From: Gammaproteobacteria bacterium
GTDB taxonomy: Bacteria; Pseudomonadota; Gammaproteobacteria; Steroidobacterales; Foliamicaceae
Assembly: GCA_009838035.1 (NCBI GenBank)
Contig: VXSK01000004.1
Coordinates: 62,001-126,000 of the forward strand
Direction of reading: 5' to 3'
Length of the DNA stretch: 64,000 nt
The notes beneath the pieces were generated by a model. That model did no database searches and was not told the origin of the DNA. It saw nothing but the letters and a program-made list of their open reading frames with translations. Below are positions 50,703 through 60,771 of this stretch, one piece after another; the stretch's first letter is position 1; each line of letters opens with the position of its first letter. The position numbers and the translations under genes are program-made.

Positions 50703-52498
50703 CGATTCAACTGCTGCCGGACCATCTGGTCAACCAGATCGCCGCGGGGGAGGTCGTGGAACGCCCGGCCTCGGTGGTCAAGGAACTGGTGGAAAACAGC
50801 CTGGACGCGGGCGCGCGACGGATCGTCGTGCAGATCGAGAAGGGCGGTTCGCGGCTGTGCCGTGTTCGCGATGACGGCGTGGGTATCGCCGCGGATGAGC
50901 TGGCGGTAGCGCTTACGCGCCACGCCACCAGCAAGATTGCCAGCCTGGAAGACCTGCGCACCGTCGCCACGCTGGGATTTCGCGGCGAGGCGCTGCCGAG
51001 CATCGCCGCCGTGGCGAGGCTCACCCTGACTTCGCAGCTCGCCGGCGAGCGTAGCGGCTGGACCGTGAGCAGTTCCGGCGGAAGCACCGCTGGGCCGCGC
51101 CCGGCGGCGCACCCGCAGGGCACGACCGTCGAAGTGCGCGACCTGTTCTACAACACGCCGGCGCGGCGCAGTTTCCTGCGCAAACCTGTCACCGAAACGA
51201 GGCATATCGACAGGGCCCTGCTGCGAATGGCGCTGAGCCGTTACTCCACCGGCGTGCGCTACGAAAAGGACGGCCGCCTGAGCTACGACCTTCCGTCCGC
51301 GCAAACCCGCGAGCAGGAGGAGGAGCGGATTGCGAAACTGCTGGGCCCGCAATTCATCGAACACGCCCTTTACTTCGAGGAACAGCGCCAGGGAATACAC
51401 CTGCGCGGGTGGCTGGCGCGCCCGAAATACTCCCGCAGCCAGGGCGACATGCAGCATCTGTTCCTGAACGGGCGGGGGATTTTCGATCGTACGGTGGCCC
51501 ACGCCGTGCGCCAGGCTTATGCGGACGTGATGTTTCACGGCCGTCACCCGGCGTGGCTGTTGTATCTGGAAATGGATCCCGCGCTGGTGGACGTCAATGC
51601 GCATCCCGCCAAGCTCGAAGTGCGCTTCCGCGAAGGGCGGAAGGTCCATGACGTGGTCCGGCGCACGCTGGAGGCCGTTCTGGCGGGCACCCGGCCCGGC
51701 CAGGCGACCGGGGAAGACGCGACGGAGGACGGGCCAGGCGTGGCTGGTTTTGGCGGTCCGGCGGAGCGCCCGGGTGGCGGACCGGGCGGCGCCGGTGCGC
51801 TGGCTACGCTGCTGGGTGCCTCGCCGCTCCCCCTGGGTCCCGGCCCGGCCCACGCGCCCGTGCGTGAACCCAGGCCCGGGGAGTCCGAAGGGGAAATGCC
51901 GCCCCTGGGATACGCGCTGGCCCAACTGGCGGGTATCTACATCCTCGCCGAGAACAGCGAGGGCCTGATCATCGTGGACGCGCATGCGGCGCACGAGCGG
52001 GTGGTCTACGAGCGGATGAAGGCACAGCTCGACGACCAGGGCCTGGGCTCGCAGCTCTTGCTGGAGCCCGTTCGCCTGAGGGTCGGCCGCGAGGACATGG
52101 ACACGGCCACGCGGCAGCGCGAAACCTGGAAAAGGCTGGGTTTCGTGGTGGACCAGGTGGGACCGGAAACGCTGGCGGTTCGGGAAGTCCCGGCGCTGCT
52201 GGCCGGAGGAGATACGGAAGCCATGCTGCGCGACCTGCTGTCGGGAGCGCAGGCGCGCCAGGAAGCCGAGACCGAGGACTCGGCCGAAGAACTCACGGGA
52301 CGAATTCACCATATCCTCGCGACGATGGCCTGCCATACTTCGGTGCGGGCCAACCGGCGGCTCACGCTTGAGGAAATGAACGCGCTGCTGCGCGACATGG
52401 AAAAGACGCCGCGCGCGGACCAGTGCAACCACGGGCGGCCGACCTGGCGGGCCTTCCGCATTCAGGAACTGGACCGCATTTTCCTGCGCGGCCAGTAA
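50699..52498 (+). CDS. mutL: DNA mismatch repair protein MutL, endonuclease-type
   Basis: A 599-residue MutL: GHKL ATPase with NSLDAGA, RDDGVGIA and GFRGEALPSI; a Pro/Gly-rich linker (about 330-395); and a C-terminal dimerisation domain. The latter contains DAHAAHERVVYE, fitting the D-x-HA-xx-E-xxxx-E endonuclease motif, plus ACHTSVRAN and CNHGRPT metal-site motifs. These are absent from the MutH-dependent E. coli protein, so nicking by MutL itself is expected. Confidence 0.95.
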   Translation: MTIQLLPDHLVNQIAAGEVVERPASVVKELVENSLDAGARRIVVQIEKGGSRLCRVRDDGVGIAADELAVALTRHATSKIASLEDLRTVATLGFRGEALPSIAAVARLTLTSQLAGERSGWTVSSSGGSTAGPRPAAHPQGTTVEVRDLFYNTPARRSFLRKPVTETRHIDRALLRMALSRYSTGVRYEKDGRLSYDLPSAQTREQEEERIAKLLGPQFIEHALYFEEQRQGIHLRGWLARPKYSRSQGDMQHLFLNGRGIFDRTVAHAVRQAYADVMFHGRHPAWLLYLEMDPALVDVNAHPAKLEVRFREGRKVHDVVRRTLEAVLAGTRPGQATGEDATEDGPGVAGFGGPAERPGGGPGGAGALATLLGASPLPLGPGPAHAPVREPRPGESEGEMPPLGYALAQLAGIYILAENSEGLIIVDAHAAHERVVYERMKAQLDDQGLGSQLLLEPVRLRVGREDMDTATRQRETWKRLGFVVDQVGPETLAVREVPALLAGGDTEAMLRDLLSGAQARQEAETEDSAEELTGRIHHILATMACHTSVRANRRLTLEEMNALLRDMEKTPRADQCNHGRPTWRAFRIQELDRIFLRGQ

Positions 52499-52509
52499 CG
52501 GGAAAGCCG

Positions 52510-53466
52510 GTGGAGGCGGTGCTCTTGAAGGGGCCCACCTGTGTGGGCAAGACGCGGCTCGTGGTGGAATTGGCGGCGCGGCTGCCGCTCAGGGTGATCA
52601 GCGTGGACTCGGCCTGCGTTTACCGGGGGCTGGATATCGGCACGGCCAAGCCGGGTGTGGAAGAGCGGCGCATTGCTCCGCATCACCTGGTGGATCTGTG
52701 CTCACCGGATGAGCGCTATTCGGCCGCTCGTTTTGCGGAAGACGCCCACCGGGAGATCGCGCGGGCGCGAGAACTTGGACAGGTGCCGGTGCTGGCGGGC
52801 GGCACGATGCTGTATTTCCGGGCCCTGGAACAGGGTCTTGCGGATTTACCCGGCGCCGACGCCGCGCTGCGAAGGGCGACTCAGGAACGTGCCGCGCGGG
52901 AGGGCTGGCCGGCCCTGCATGAGCAGCTGAAGCAGCTTGACCCCGCGGCCGCCGCCCGCATCGCGCCCAACGACGCCGCCCGTATCGAGCGGGCGCTGGA
53001 AGTGCTGCGGCTGACGGGGCGGCCGATCAGCGAACTCTGGCTTGACGCTTCCGGAGCAGCGTCGCCGGGCTATCTGAAATTCGCGCTGATTCCCGAAGAC
53101 CGCGGCGCGTGGCGCCGGCGTATCGAGGAGCGTTTCGACGACATGATGAAGAGGGGCTGGCTGGATGAAGCGCGGGCCTTGCAGGCGCTCAATCTCGATC
53201 CCGGACTGCCGGCCACGCGGATTGCAGGCTATCGGCAGTTGCTGGAGCATCTCAACGGGCAGTTTTCGCTGGACGAGGCGAGAGTGCGCGGAATCCGGGC
53301 TACCAAGGCGCTGGGCAGGCGCCAGTTGACCTGGTTGCGGGCCGAGCGGGACATCATCCGCCTCGTCGCGGAAAACCCCCGATGCGCCGCGCAGGTGGAA
53401 AACGAAATCCACTCGCACTGGCAAATTGGTGAAGGGCTGGCCACACCCAGGGAAGATTGCAAATGA
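52510..53466 (+). CDS. miaA: tRNA dimethylallyltransferase
   Basis: A 318-residue enzyme with the P-loop GPTCVGKT, DSACVYRGLDIGTAKP, the GGTMLYFRAL block and RQLTWLRAE near the end. It prenylates A37 of tRNAs reading U-starting codons. GTG start at 52510, 11 bases after the mutL stop; longer frames upstream overlap mutL. The order mutL-miaA-hfq is standard for gammaproteobacteria. Confidence 0.94.
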   Translation: MEAVLLKGPTCVGKTRLVVELAARLPLRVISVDSACVYRGLDIGTAKPGVEERRIAPHHLVDLCSPDERYSAARFAEDAHREIARARELGQVPVLAGGTMLYFRALEQGLADLPGADAALRRATQERAAREGWPALHEQLKQLDPAAAARIAPNDAARIERALEVLRLTGRPISELWLDASGAASPGYLKFALIPEDRGAWRRRIEERFDDMMKRGWLDEARALQALNLDPGLPATRIAGYRQLLEHLNGQFSLDEARVRGIRATKALGRRQLTWLRAERDIIRLVAENPRCAAQVENEIHSHWQIGEGLATPREDCK

Positions 53467-53591
53467 GAGGCAACCGGGAACCGATGGCGCGATGCGGAAA
53501 AACTCGTCAAAAACGCCGAATTTCGATATTGGCGCAGCGCGGGCCTTGCATCATTCTTGCCTTGACCAGCAAAACAATGCCCCGAAGGCCG

Positions 53592-53605
53592 CGGCTCGCG
53601 AGCCG
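53592..53605. repeat. 14-bp perfect palindrome in the hfq leader
   Basis: CGGCTCGCGAGCCG lies 29 bases before the hfq ATG, within the 168-base miaA-hfq gap. It could form a stem in the hfq 5' untranslated region; no -10/-35 pair is convincing in this gap. Confidence 0.45.
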
Positions 53606-53634
53606 GGCGTCGGGAGTCCGCCAAGGAGCCTCCT

Positions 53635-53874
53635 ATGGAAACCCGCCAAGACCTGCAGAACCGGTTCCTGAACGCACTTCGCCGAAGCCGGGCGCGCGTT
53701 TACGTGTTCCTGGTCAACGGAATCAAGCTCAAGGGCGTGATTGGAGGCTTTGATATGTTCGTGATCCTGCTGCACAATGGCGTGAGCCAGATCGTGTACA
53801 AGCACGCCATATCCGCCATCGTCCCCGTTCGCCAGCAGGACCTGGACAGCATTCTGCGCGAGGAGCAGGCGTAG
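53635..53874 (+). CDS. hfq: RNA chaperone Hfq
   Basis: A 79-residue Sm-like protein: [30 protein letters not shown] (Sm1) and [15 protein letters not shown] (Sm2, with the proximal-face YKH). The proximal N-terminal segment reads LQNRF instead of the common LQDPF. There is almost no C-terminal tail, so acidic-tail autoinhibition as in E. coli is reduced. GGAGCC precedes the ATG. Hexamer that pairs sRNAs with mRNAs. Confidence 0.95.
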   Translation: METRQDLQNRFLNALRRSRARVYVFLVNGIKLKGVIGGFDMFVILLHNGVSQIVYKHAISAIVPVRQQDLDSILREEQA

Positions 53875-53886
53875 GGCCTTGGTCGT

Positions 53887-55131
53887 TTGATCGAAAACCT
53901 GCCTGACCAGAGGGCCGTCCTGCTGGTGCCCGCGGGCGATGACGCCCGAAGGCTGGAATTCGAGTCGCTGGCCGCTTCGGCCGGCGCCGAGGTCGCGGAC
54001 ACCGTTACCGCACAACTGCGCCGGCCCGATCCGCGCACCCTGATCCGCAGCGGCAAGCTCGAAGAACTCCGGCTCAGGTGCGCGGAACTAGCGCCTTCGC
54101 TGCTGCTCGTGGACTTCGCGCTAAGTCCCTCGCAGGAGCGAAACCTCCAGCGCACGTTCAACTGCCCGGTGGTGGACCGCACCAGCCTGATCCTCGATAT
54201 TTTCGCGCTGCGGGCGCGCAGCCGGGAAGGCAAGCTGCAGGTGGAACTCGCCCAGCTCCGGCACCTGTCAACGCGCCTCGTGGGCGGCTGGACCCACCTT
54301 GAGCGACAAAAGGGCGGTATCGGACTGCGCGGCCCCGGCGAAACCCAGCTGGAGACCGACCGCCGCCTGGTGTCCCAGCGAATCCGGCGCCTGGAAATCC
54401 AGCTCGACGGCGTCATGGCGCGCCGGCGCCTGGGAAGGGCCCGCCGCAAGCGTTCCGATTCCGCCCTCGTTTCCCTGGCCGGATACACCAACGTCGGCAA
54501 GTCCACGCTCTTCAATCGACTGGCCGGCGCCACGGTTACCGCCCATGACCGGCCCTTCGATACCCTCGATCCCACGATACGCCGGATTTCGCTCCCGCAC
54601 GGCCCGGAAGTCCTGCTTTCCGACACCGTCGGCTTTATCCGCGATCTGCCGCACGAGCTGATCGCGGCGTTCAACTCCACCCTGGAGGAGATCGCCTCCG
54701 CCGACCTGATCCTGCACGTGATAGACGCTTCCGCGTCCGACCAGGTGGAGCGGATCGACGAGGTCGAACGGGTGCTGGAAGAAATCGGAGCGGGCGACAC
54801 GCCGCTGCTCCGCGTATTCAATAAGGCGGATATAATTCCCGGTGGGTTGCAAGCGGTCGATGGCGACTGCGGCGCGGCCTGGATCTCGGCGCTCTGCGGC
54901 GCCGGCGTTGAAGAGTTGCTTGCAAAGGTTGCACAGCGTTTGTCGGCGGGGCGGCTGCGCCGCACGGTTCGGCTAAACGCCGGTCAGGGAAGGCTCCGGG
55001 CATTGCTCTATCGCCGCGGCCGCGTACTCCGCGAACGACTGTTGCCCGGCGGAGGTTGGACACTGGATTTGGAAATGACTCGCCGAGCTTACGAAAAACT
55101 GGCCAGCCGCGAGGACATCGGTGCGACCTAG
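53887..55131 (+). CDS. hflX: Ribosome-associated GTPase HflX
   Basis: A 414-residue GTPase: N-terminal HflX domain, linker GGIGLRGPGETQLETDRR, G1 GYTNVGKST, G3 DTVGFIRDLP and G4 NKAD. It splits stalled ribosomes under stress. TTG start at 53887, 12 bases after the hfq stop. Confidence 0.94.
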   Translation: MIENLPDQRAVLLVPAGDDARRLEFESLAASAGAEVADTVTAQLRRPDPRTLIRSGKLEELRLRCAELAPSLLLVDFALSPSQERNLQRTFNCPVVDRTSLILDIFALRARSREGKLQVELAQLRHLSTRLVGGWTHLERQKGGIGLRGPGETQLETDRRLVSQRIRRLEIQLDGVMARRRLGRARRKRSDSALVSLAGYTNVGKSTLFNRLAGATVTAHDRPFDTLDPTIRRISLPHGPEVLLSDTVGFIRDLPHELIAAFNSTLEEIASADLILHVIDASASDQVERIDEVERVLEEIGAGDTPLLRVFNKADIIPGGLQAVDGDCGAAWISALCGAGVEELLAKVAQRLSAGRLRRTVRLNAGQGRLRALLYRRGRVLRERLLPGGGWTLDLEMTRRAYEKLASREDIGAT

Positions 55132-55166
55132 GCGCTTATTGACGAGCACAACACGGAAAATCTGAT

Positions 55167-56264
55167 ATGGCTTGGAACGAACCGGGCGGTGGTAACGGTT
55201 CATGGAATCGGGGCGGCCGCCAGCAACCCGACCTGGAAGATGTCGTCCGCGATACGCTGAAAAAGCTCTTCGGCGGACTCGGCGGCGGAGGCAAACGGTC
55301 TTATCGCGGCACGCTGATATGGGCGCTGGCAATCATTATTGGCCTGTGGTCCCTCTTCGGCCTCTATCGGGTCGATGAGGCCGAGCGCGCGGTTGTGCTG
55401 CGGTTCGGCGAACACGCCAGGACCACAGGGGCCGGCCTGCGCTGGCACGTCCCGTGGCCCATCGAGAGCGTGGAAAAAATCAACGTGGCCGAAGTCAACA
55501 ACTTCAGCCAGAAGACCCGCATGCTGACGGCCGACGAGAACATCGTCGAAGTCGATCTTGTGGTGCAGTACCAGCGTACCCAGCCCGAGGACTTCCTGTT
55601 TAACGTTCGCGTGGCCGAGGAAACACTGGGCGATGTCAGCGAAAGCGCCATCCGCGAGATCATCGGCAAAAACCAGATGGACTATATTCTGGGAGAAGGC
55701 CGCAGCGACATCGCCCAGCGCACCGAGGATTTGATTCAGCAGACCCTGGACGATTACGGAGCCGGCATCGGCGTTACCCAGGTGAACCTGCGCGACGCCA
55801 ACTACCCCCAGCAGGTCGAAGCGGCCGTGCAGGACGCGATCAAGGCGCGCGAGGATAAGGAGCGGCTGGCCTTCGAGGCGGAGGCCTACGCCAATGATGT
55901 CGTGCCCAGGGCCCGCGGAGAAGCCGCCCGCCGGATTCAGGATGCCGAGGCGTACAAGGCCGAGGTGATTGCGAACGCCGAAGGCGAGGCGCAGCGCTTC
56001 GAGAAGCTTCTCACGGAGTACCAGAAGGCGCCGGAAGTGACGCGGGATCGCCTGTATATCGAAGCGCTGGAGGAACTTTACGGGGACTCCAGCAAAGTAC
56101 TGATGGATGCCGAGGGCAGCGGCAACCTGCTTTACCTGCCGCTGGATCAACTCATCAGGCGCGGGGCGGGCTCGGAACAGTCGCCGACTGCGTCGACCGA
56201 CGGGAGTTCTCGGGTAACGGAAAGGGATGAAGCGCGGCGTCGCCGCGGAGGACCGGGATCATGA
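55167..56264 (+). CDS. hflK: FtsH modulator HflK
   Basis: A 365-residue SPFH/prohibitin protein: Gly-rich N-terminus, one membrane helix (about residues 45-65), the YRVDEAERAVVLRFGE strand, the band-7 domain and a helical coiled region. With HflC it forms a periplasmic cage around FtsH. It overlaps hflC by ATGA. Confidence 0.95.
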   Translation: MAWNEPGGGNGSWNRGGRQQPDLEDVVRDTLKKLFGGLGGGGKRSYRGTLIWALAIIIGLWSLFGLYRVDEAERAVVLRFGEHARTTGAGLRWHVPWPIESVEKINVAEVNNFSQKTRMLTADENIVEVDLVVQYQRTQPEDFLFNVRVAEETLGDVSESAIREIIGKNQMDYILGEGRSDIAQRTEDLIQQTLDDYGAGIGVTQVNLRDANYPQQVEAAVQDAIKAREDKERLAFEAEAYANDVVPRARGEAARRIQDAEAYKAEVIANAEGEAQRFEKLLTEYQKAPEVTRDRLYIEALEELYGDSSKVLMDAEGSGNLLYLPLDQLIRRGAGSEQSPTASTDGSSRVTERDEARRRRGGPGS

Positions 56265-57121
56265 AACCAAGTGGTTGGATTGCCTTGACGATATTGGCCG
56301 TTGTTACTGTGTGGGGCACTGTGTTTTCGGTGGACCAGCGCGAGCACGCGATACGTTTCCGGTTCGGAGAGATCGTGGAGACGGATTACGCGCCGGGCCT
56401 GCATTTCAAGTTCCCCTTTGTCAACAACGTGCAGAAATTCTCGAATCAGATCCTTACGATCAACAGTCCGCAGGAAGCTTTTCTGACGGAGGAGAAGAAA
56501 AACCTGATCGTTGATTTCTTCGTCAAGTGGCGGATTTCCGATGTGCGCCAGTTCTATACCGATTTGCTGACCGAATCCCGCGCCCAGCAGAGACTGCTTG
56601 AAATCATCAAGGACGACATCCGCGCCGAGTTCGCCAAGCGCACCGTTCCCGAAGTGGTGTCGGCGGAACGCCGTGAACTGATGTTCGAGATGCTGACCAA
56701 CGCCCGGCGTGCGGCGAGCGAGTTCGGTATCGAAGTTGTTGACGTGCGGGTGAAACGCATCGAGTTCCGTGACGAGGTCAGCGAATCGGTTTTCCAGCGG
56801 ATGCGCCAGGAACGGGCCCGCGTGGCCTCGGAATTGCGTGCCGAGGGTGCGGAGATGGCCGAACAGATTCGCGCCGACGCGGACAGGCAGAAGACCGTGA
56901 TCATCTCCAGTGCCTACAGGGAAGCCGAGATCCTGCGCGGCGAAGGCGACGCGAACGCGGCGGAAACCTACGCCAACGCCTACAACAAGGACCGTGAGTT
57001 CTACTCGTTCTACCGGAGAATCAACGCCTACCGCAACGCCTTTGGCGCCGAGGGCGACCTGCTGGTGCTGGACAGCGAGAGTGATTTCTTCCGCTACCTG
57101 AACCGGTCGGAAAGCAGGTAA
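56261..57121 (+). CDS. hflC: FtsH modulator HflC
   Basis: A 286-residue SPFH protein with a single N-terminal helix, the VDQREHAIRFRFGEIV strand and GEGDANAAETYANAYNKDREFYSFYRRINAY, characteristic of HflC. It partners HflK in the FtsH complex. ATG 56261 is coupled to the hflK stop. Confidence 0.95.
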   Translation: MKPSGWIALTILAVVTVWGTVFSVDQREHAIRFRFGEIVETDYAPGLHFKFPFVNNVQKFSNQILTINSPQEAFLTEEKKNLIVDFFVKWRISDVRQFYTDLLTESRAQQRLLEIIKDDIRAEFAKRTVPEVVSAERRELMFEMLTNARRAASEFGIEVVDVRVKRIEFRDEVSESVFQRMRQERARVASELRAEGAEMAEQIRADADRQKTVIISSAYREAEILRGEGDANAAETYANAYNKDREFYSFYRRINAYRNAFGAEGDLLVLDSESDFFRYLNRSESR

Positions 57122-57125
57122 TAGC

Positions 57126-57165
57126 TCCGCCCGCCAGGTTCCGTGGCGGGGGCGTCCCGCCCTCG
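57126..57165. repeat. GC-rich hairpin with a GTCCCGCCCTC box
   Basis: CCGCCA...TGGCGG forms a stem (57131-57149 region) followed by GCGTCCCGCCCTC. A related GTGTCCCGCCCTC box lies between sdhA and trpE (about 39589-39601). It is possibly a short intergenic repeat; it could end the hflC transcript. Confidence 0.4.
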
Positions 57166-57178
57166 GACTCGCACGTTA

Positions 57179-58492
<1,314 letters not shown>

Positions 58493-58510
58493 GGCGGATC
58501 CGGCACCGGT

Positions 58511-58945
58511 TCAGCTCTCGCTGACCCACTCGCCTCCGATCGTTCGGCTGTAGCCCCGAAACTCCGCCACCTTCGCGCCTTGATCATCCGTCACGGTCAC
58601 GTCGAAGATGCCGTTGCGGCCGTATCGGGCCCGGCCGGACGCATGCGCGGTAAGGCGGGCTCCGGCACTCACTTTCTCGATGAACGAAATGGAGCAATGC
58701 ATGGCTGTTGCCTGCCGGTTCAGGCTGTTGCAGGCGAAAGCGAAGGCCGTGTCGGCCATGGCGAATATCAGTCCACCATGACACACCCCGTGGCCGTTGA
58801 GCATGTCGGGCCTGACGGTGAGGTGCACGCAGGCCTCGCCCGGGGTGACTTCGCCGAGTTCCAGGCCCATTTCCTTCGACGCGCGATCGTTGGCCCACAT
58901 GAGCCGGGCGCAGGCTTGCGCCAATTCAAGTTCGGTCTTGCTCAT
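58511..58945 (-). CDS. paaI: Hotdog-fold thioesterase, PaaI type
   Basis: A 144-residue hotdog protein with NGHGVCHGGLIFAMADTAFAFACNS, the PaaI active-site helix, and the central strand TAMHCSISFIEKVSAG. It would hydrolyse aromatic acyl-CoA side products, probably hydroxyphenylacetyl-CoA. No other paa gene is nearby. It starts 24 bases after the tRNA-Leu 3' end on the same strand. Confidence 0.85.
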   Translation of the reverse strand: MSKTELELAQACARLMWANDRASKEMGLELGEVTPGEACVHLTVRPDMLNGHGVCHGGLIFAMADTAFAFACNSLNRQATAMHCSISFIEKVSAGARLTAHASGRARYGRNGIFDVTVTDDQGAKVAEFRGYSRTIGGEWVSES

Positions 58946-58968
58946 CTGCGTTGCGGGTCCCTGCGGAT

Positions 58969-59055
58969 TGGTGCCGAGAAGAGGACTCGAACCTCCACGG
59001 GGTTACCCCCACTGGCACCTGAAGCCAGCGCGTCTGCCAATTCCGCCACCTCGGC
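58969..59055 (-). tRNA. tRNA-Leu (anticodon CAG)
   Basis: On the minus strand the sequence folds as a class II tRNA: acceptor GCCGAGG pairing with the 3' strand, D-loop containing AATTGGCAGACGC, anticodon arm CTGGC-TTCAGGT-GCCAG (anticodon CAG), a long variable arm, T-arm GAGG-TTCGAGT-CCTC, and an encoded 3' CCA. It reads CUG codons. Confidence 0.95.
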
Positions 59056-59125
59056 ACGATGTTGCCTTGCGAACCCGGCGCGGTTACCTGCCGCCGGGGC
59101 GCCAAGGCGATTGGAACAGGCCGGA

Positions 59126-59154
59126 ATTTTGCGTTTTACCGCTCCATATGTCAA
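59126..59154 (-). promoter_or_regulatory. Promoter of tRNA-Leu
   Basis: On the minus strand TTGACA (59154-59149) and CAAAAT (59131-59126) are separated by 17 bases, pointing toward the tRNA about 70 bases downstream. It overlaps the region just before the divergent rnr start. Confidence 0.6.
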
Positions 59155-59175
59155 TGATCTCCCCGGTTTACGAAT

Positions 59176-60669
59176 ATGCCGACCGCGATTGAACAAAGCG
59201 TAATCTCCGAAGCGGGACTTCGGGCGTTCTGGTCCGAGCGCGTGCGAAGGCATGCCGGAAGAATCGCCGCGCGTCCTCCATCCTCCGGAGAGCGGGAAGA
59301 CCTGCGGGAGCTGCCGCTGGTGACCATCGACGGCGCCAACGCGCGCGATTTCGACGACGCCGTTCTCGCCGAGCCCGCCGGCGACGGCTGGCGCGTCATT
59401 GTGGCGATAGCGGACGTTTCGCATTACGTGCGCCCGGCGGACCCCCTGGACCGGGAGGCCGCCCGGCGCGGCGTGTCGGTGTATTTCCCGGGCTCGGTGT
59501 TGCCGATGCTGCCCGAAGTGCTTTCCAACGATCTGTGTTCCCTCAAGCCCGGCGTGGATCGGCTCTGCCTGGCCTGCGAAATGCGTCTCGATGCCCGCGG
59601 ACGCCTCAAGGCCTGGCGGTTCTTCCGCGCAGTAATGCGGTCGGCCTCCAGGCTCACGTATTCGGGCGTGCACAGCGCGATCGAGGCAGGCGACGCGAAG
59701 GCCCGGCGCGAGCTGGGCGCTCTGCTGGAACCGGTGGAACGGCTATACGCGGTCTGGCGCCTGCTCGCCGTTGGCCGCCGCCGCCGCGGTGCGCTGGAGG
59801 TGGACCTGCCGGAAACCCGGGTCCGGCTGGGACCGGACGGCGAAGTGCGTTCGATGGAGCAGGTCGAGCGCTACAACGCCCACAGAGTGATCGAGGAACT
59901 GATGATCACCGCCAACGTCGCCACCGCCCGATTCCTGGGCCGGGCACGGATGCCCGCGCTGTACCGCGTGCATTCGCCTCCCGACGCTGATGGTTTCGAG
60001 GAACTGCGGCACCTGTTCGCCGGGGCCGGGCATTCGCTCTCCGAGGCGGCCGCGCGCAATCCCGATGAGATCAACCAGGCGCTGCGGGCGCTTCGAGGCC
60101 AGCCTGCCTACGAAGCGATCGCCGTGGCTACGCTCAAGTGCATGCAGCAGGCCTGTTACCAGCCGGCCAACATCGGTCACTACGGCCTGGCGCTGAAGTC
60201 CTACACGCATTTCACTTCGCCGATTCGCCGCTATCCGGACCTGCTGACGCACCGCGCGATCAAGCACCTGATCGACGGCGGCCGGGGCGAGGCAGCGCCG
60301 CTGCGCGGCAACGAGCTGGCGCAAACGGGTTCGGCCTGCTCGGAAAAGGAACGCCTGGCGGAGAAAGCAATGCGAGCGGCGGTAAAGGCCTACAAGCTGC
60401 GCTATCTGTCCGGCTGTCTCGGCGACACCCTCGATGCCGTCGTGTCGCATGCAAGCGGCAAGGGACTGTTCGTGCAGGTGCCGGAGGTCGGCATGAAAGG
60501 ATTGATACCGCGCTGGCGCCTACCGGCCCGGCACGGCCGCGCCCGCGCCCGCGGCAGGCGGGGCGGCCAGGGCCTGCACGGTTTTACCCTGGGTCAGCGG
60601 GTGCTGGTGCGCGTTGCCCGGGTGGACGAGGATCGGGGGCACCTCGACCTCGACCTGCTCGCCGGCTGA
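59176..60669 (+). CDS. rnr: Ribonuclease R lacking the N-terminal domains
   Basis: A 497-residue 3'-5' exoribonuclease with the RNase R catalytic motif IDGANARDFDDAV (three metal-binding Asp), the HFTSPIRRYPDLLTHR block and a C-terminal S1-like domain (GDTLDAVVSHASGKGLFV to DLDLLAG). Full-length RNase R is around 750-800 residues. The helix-turn-helix and two cold-shock domains are absent, as is the basic tail. tRNA-Leu directly upstream leaves no room for them. rlmB, often next, is missing. Confidence 0.87.
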   Translation: MPTAIEQSVISEAGLRAFWSERVRRHAGRIAARPPSSGEREDLRELPLVTIDGANARDFDDAVLAEPAGDGWRVIVAIADVSHYVRPADPLDREAARRGVSVYFPGSVLPMLPEVLSNDLCSLKPGVDRLCLACEMRLDARGRLKAWRFFRAVMRSASRLTYSGVHSAIEAGDAKARRELGALLEPVERLYAVWRLLAVGRRRRGALEVDLPETRVRLGPDGEVRSMEQVERYNAHRVIEELMITANVATARFLGRARMPALYRVHSPPDADGFEELRHLFAGAGHSLSEAAARNPDEINQALRALRGQPAYEAIAVATLKCMQQACYQPANIGHYGLALKSYTHFTSPIRRYPDLLTHRAIKHLIDGGRGEAAPLRGNELAQTGSACSEKERLAEKAMRAAVKAYKLRYLSGCLGDTLDAVVSHASGKGLFVQVPEVGMKGLIPRWRLPARHGRARARGRRGGQGLHGFTLGQRVLVRVARVDEDRGHLDLDLLAG

Positions 60670-60678
60670 TCGTTCCCG

Positions 60679-60731
60679 TATAATCCCTCCCCCACGCTGC
60701 AGGCTTCGGCCTGCGTTTTCTCCTTAGCCGC
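60679..60731 (+). promoter_or_regulatory. rpsF operon promoter and leader hairpin
   Basis: A perfect TATAAT (60679-60684) is followed by GCAGGC-TTCG-GCCTGC (60699-60714), a 6-bp stem with a UUCG tetraloop, then GTTTTCTCCTT. The stem plus U-rich run between promoter and gene looks like an attenuator. The following CCG/GCC-rich leader to 60755 could hold an S6:S18 binding site. Confidence 0.55.
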
Positions 60732-60771
60732 ACCGCGCCGGCGGGCGGCCGAAGACCATTGAGGAGTTGCA

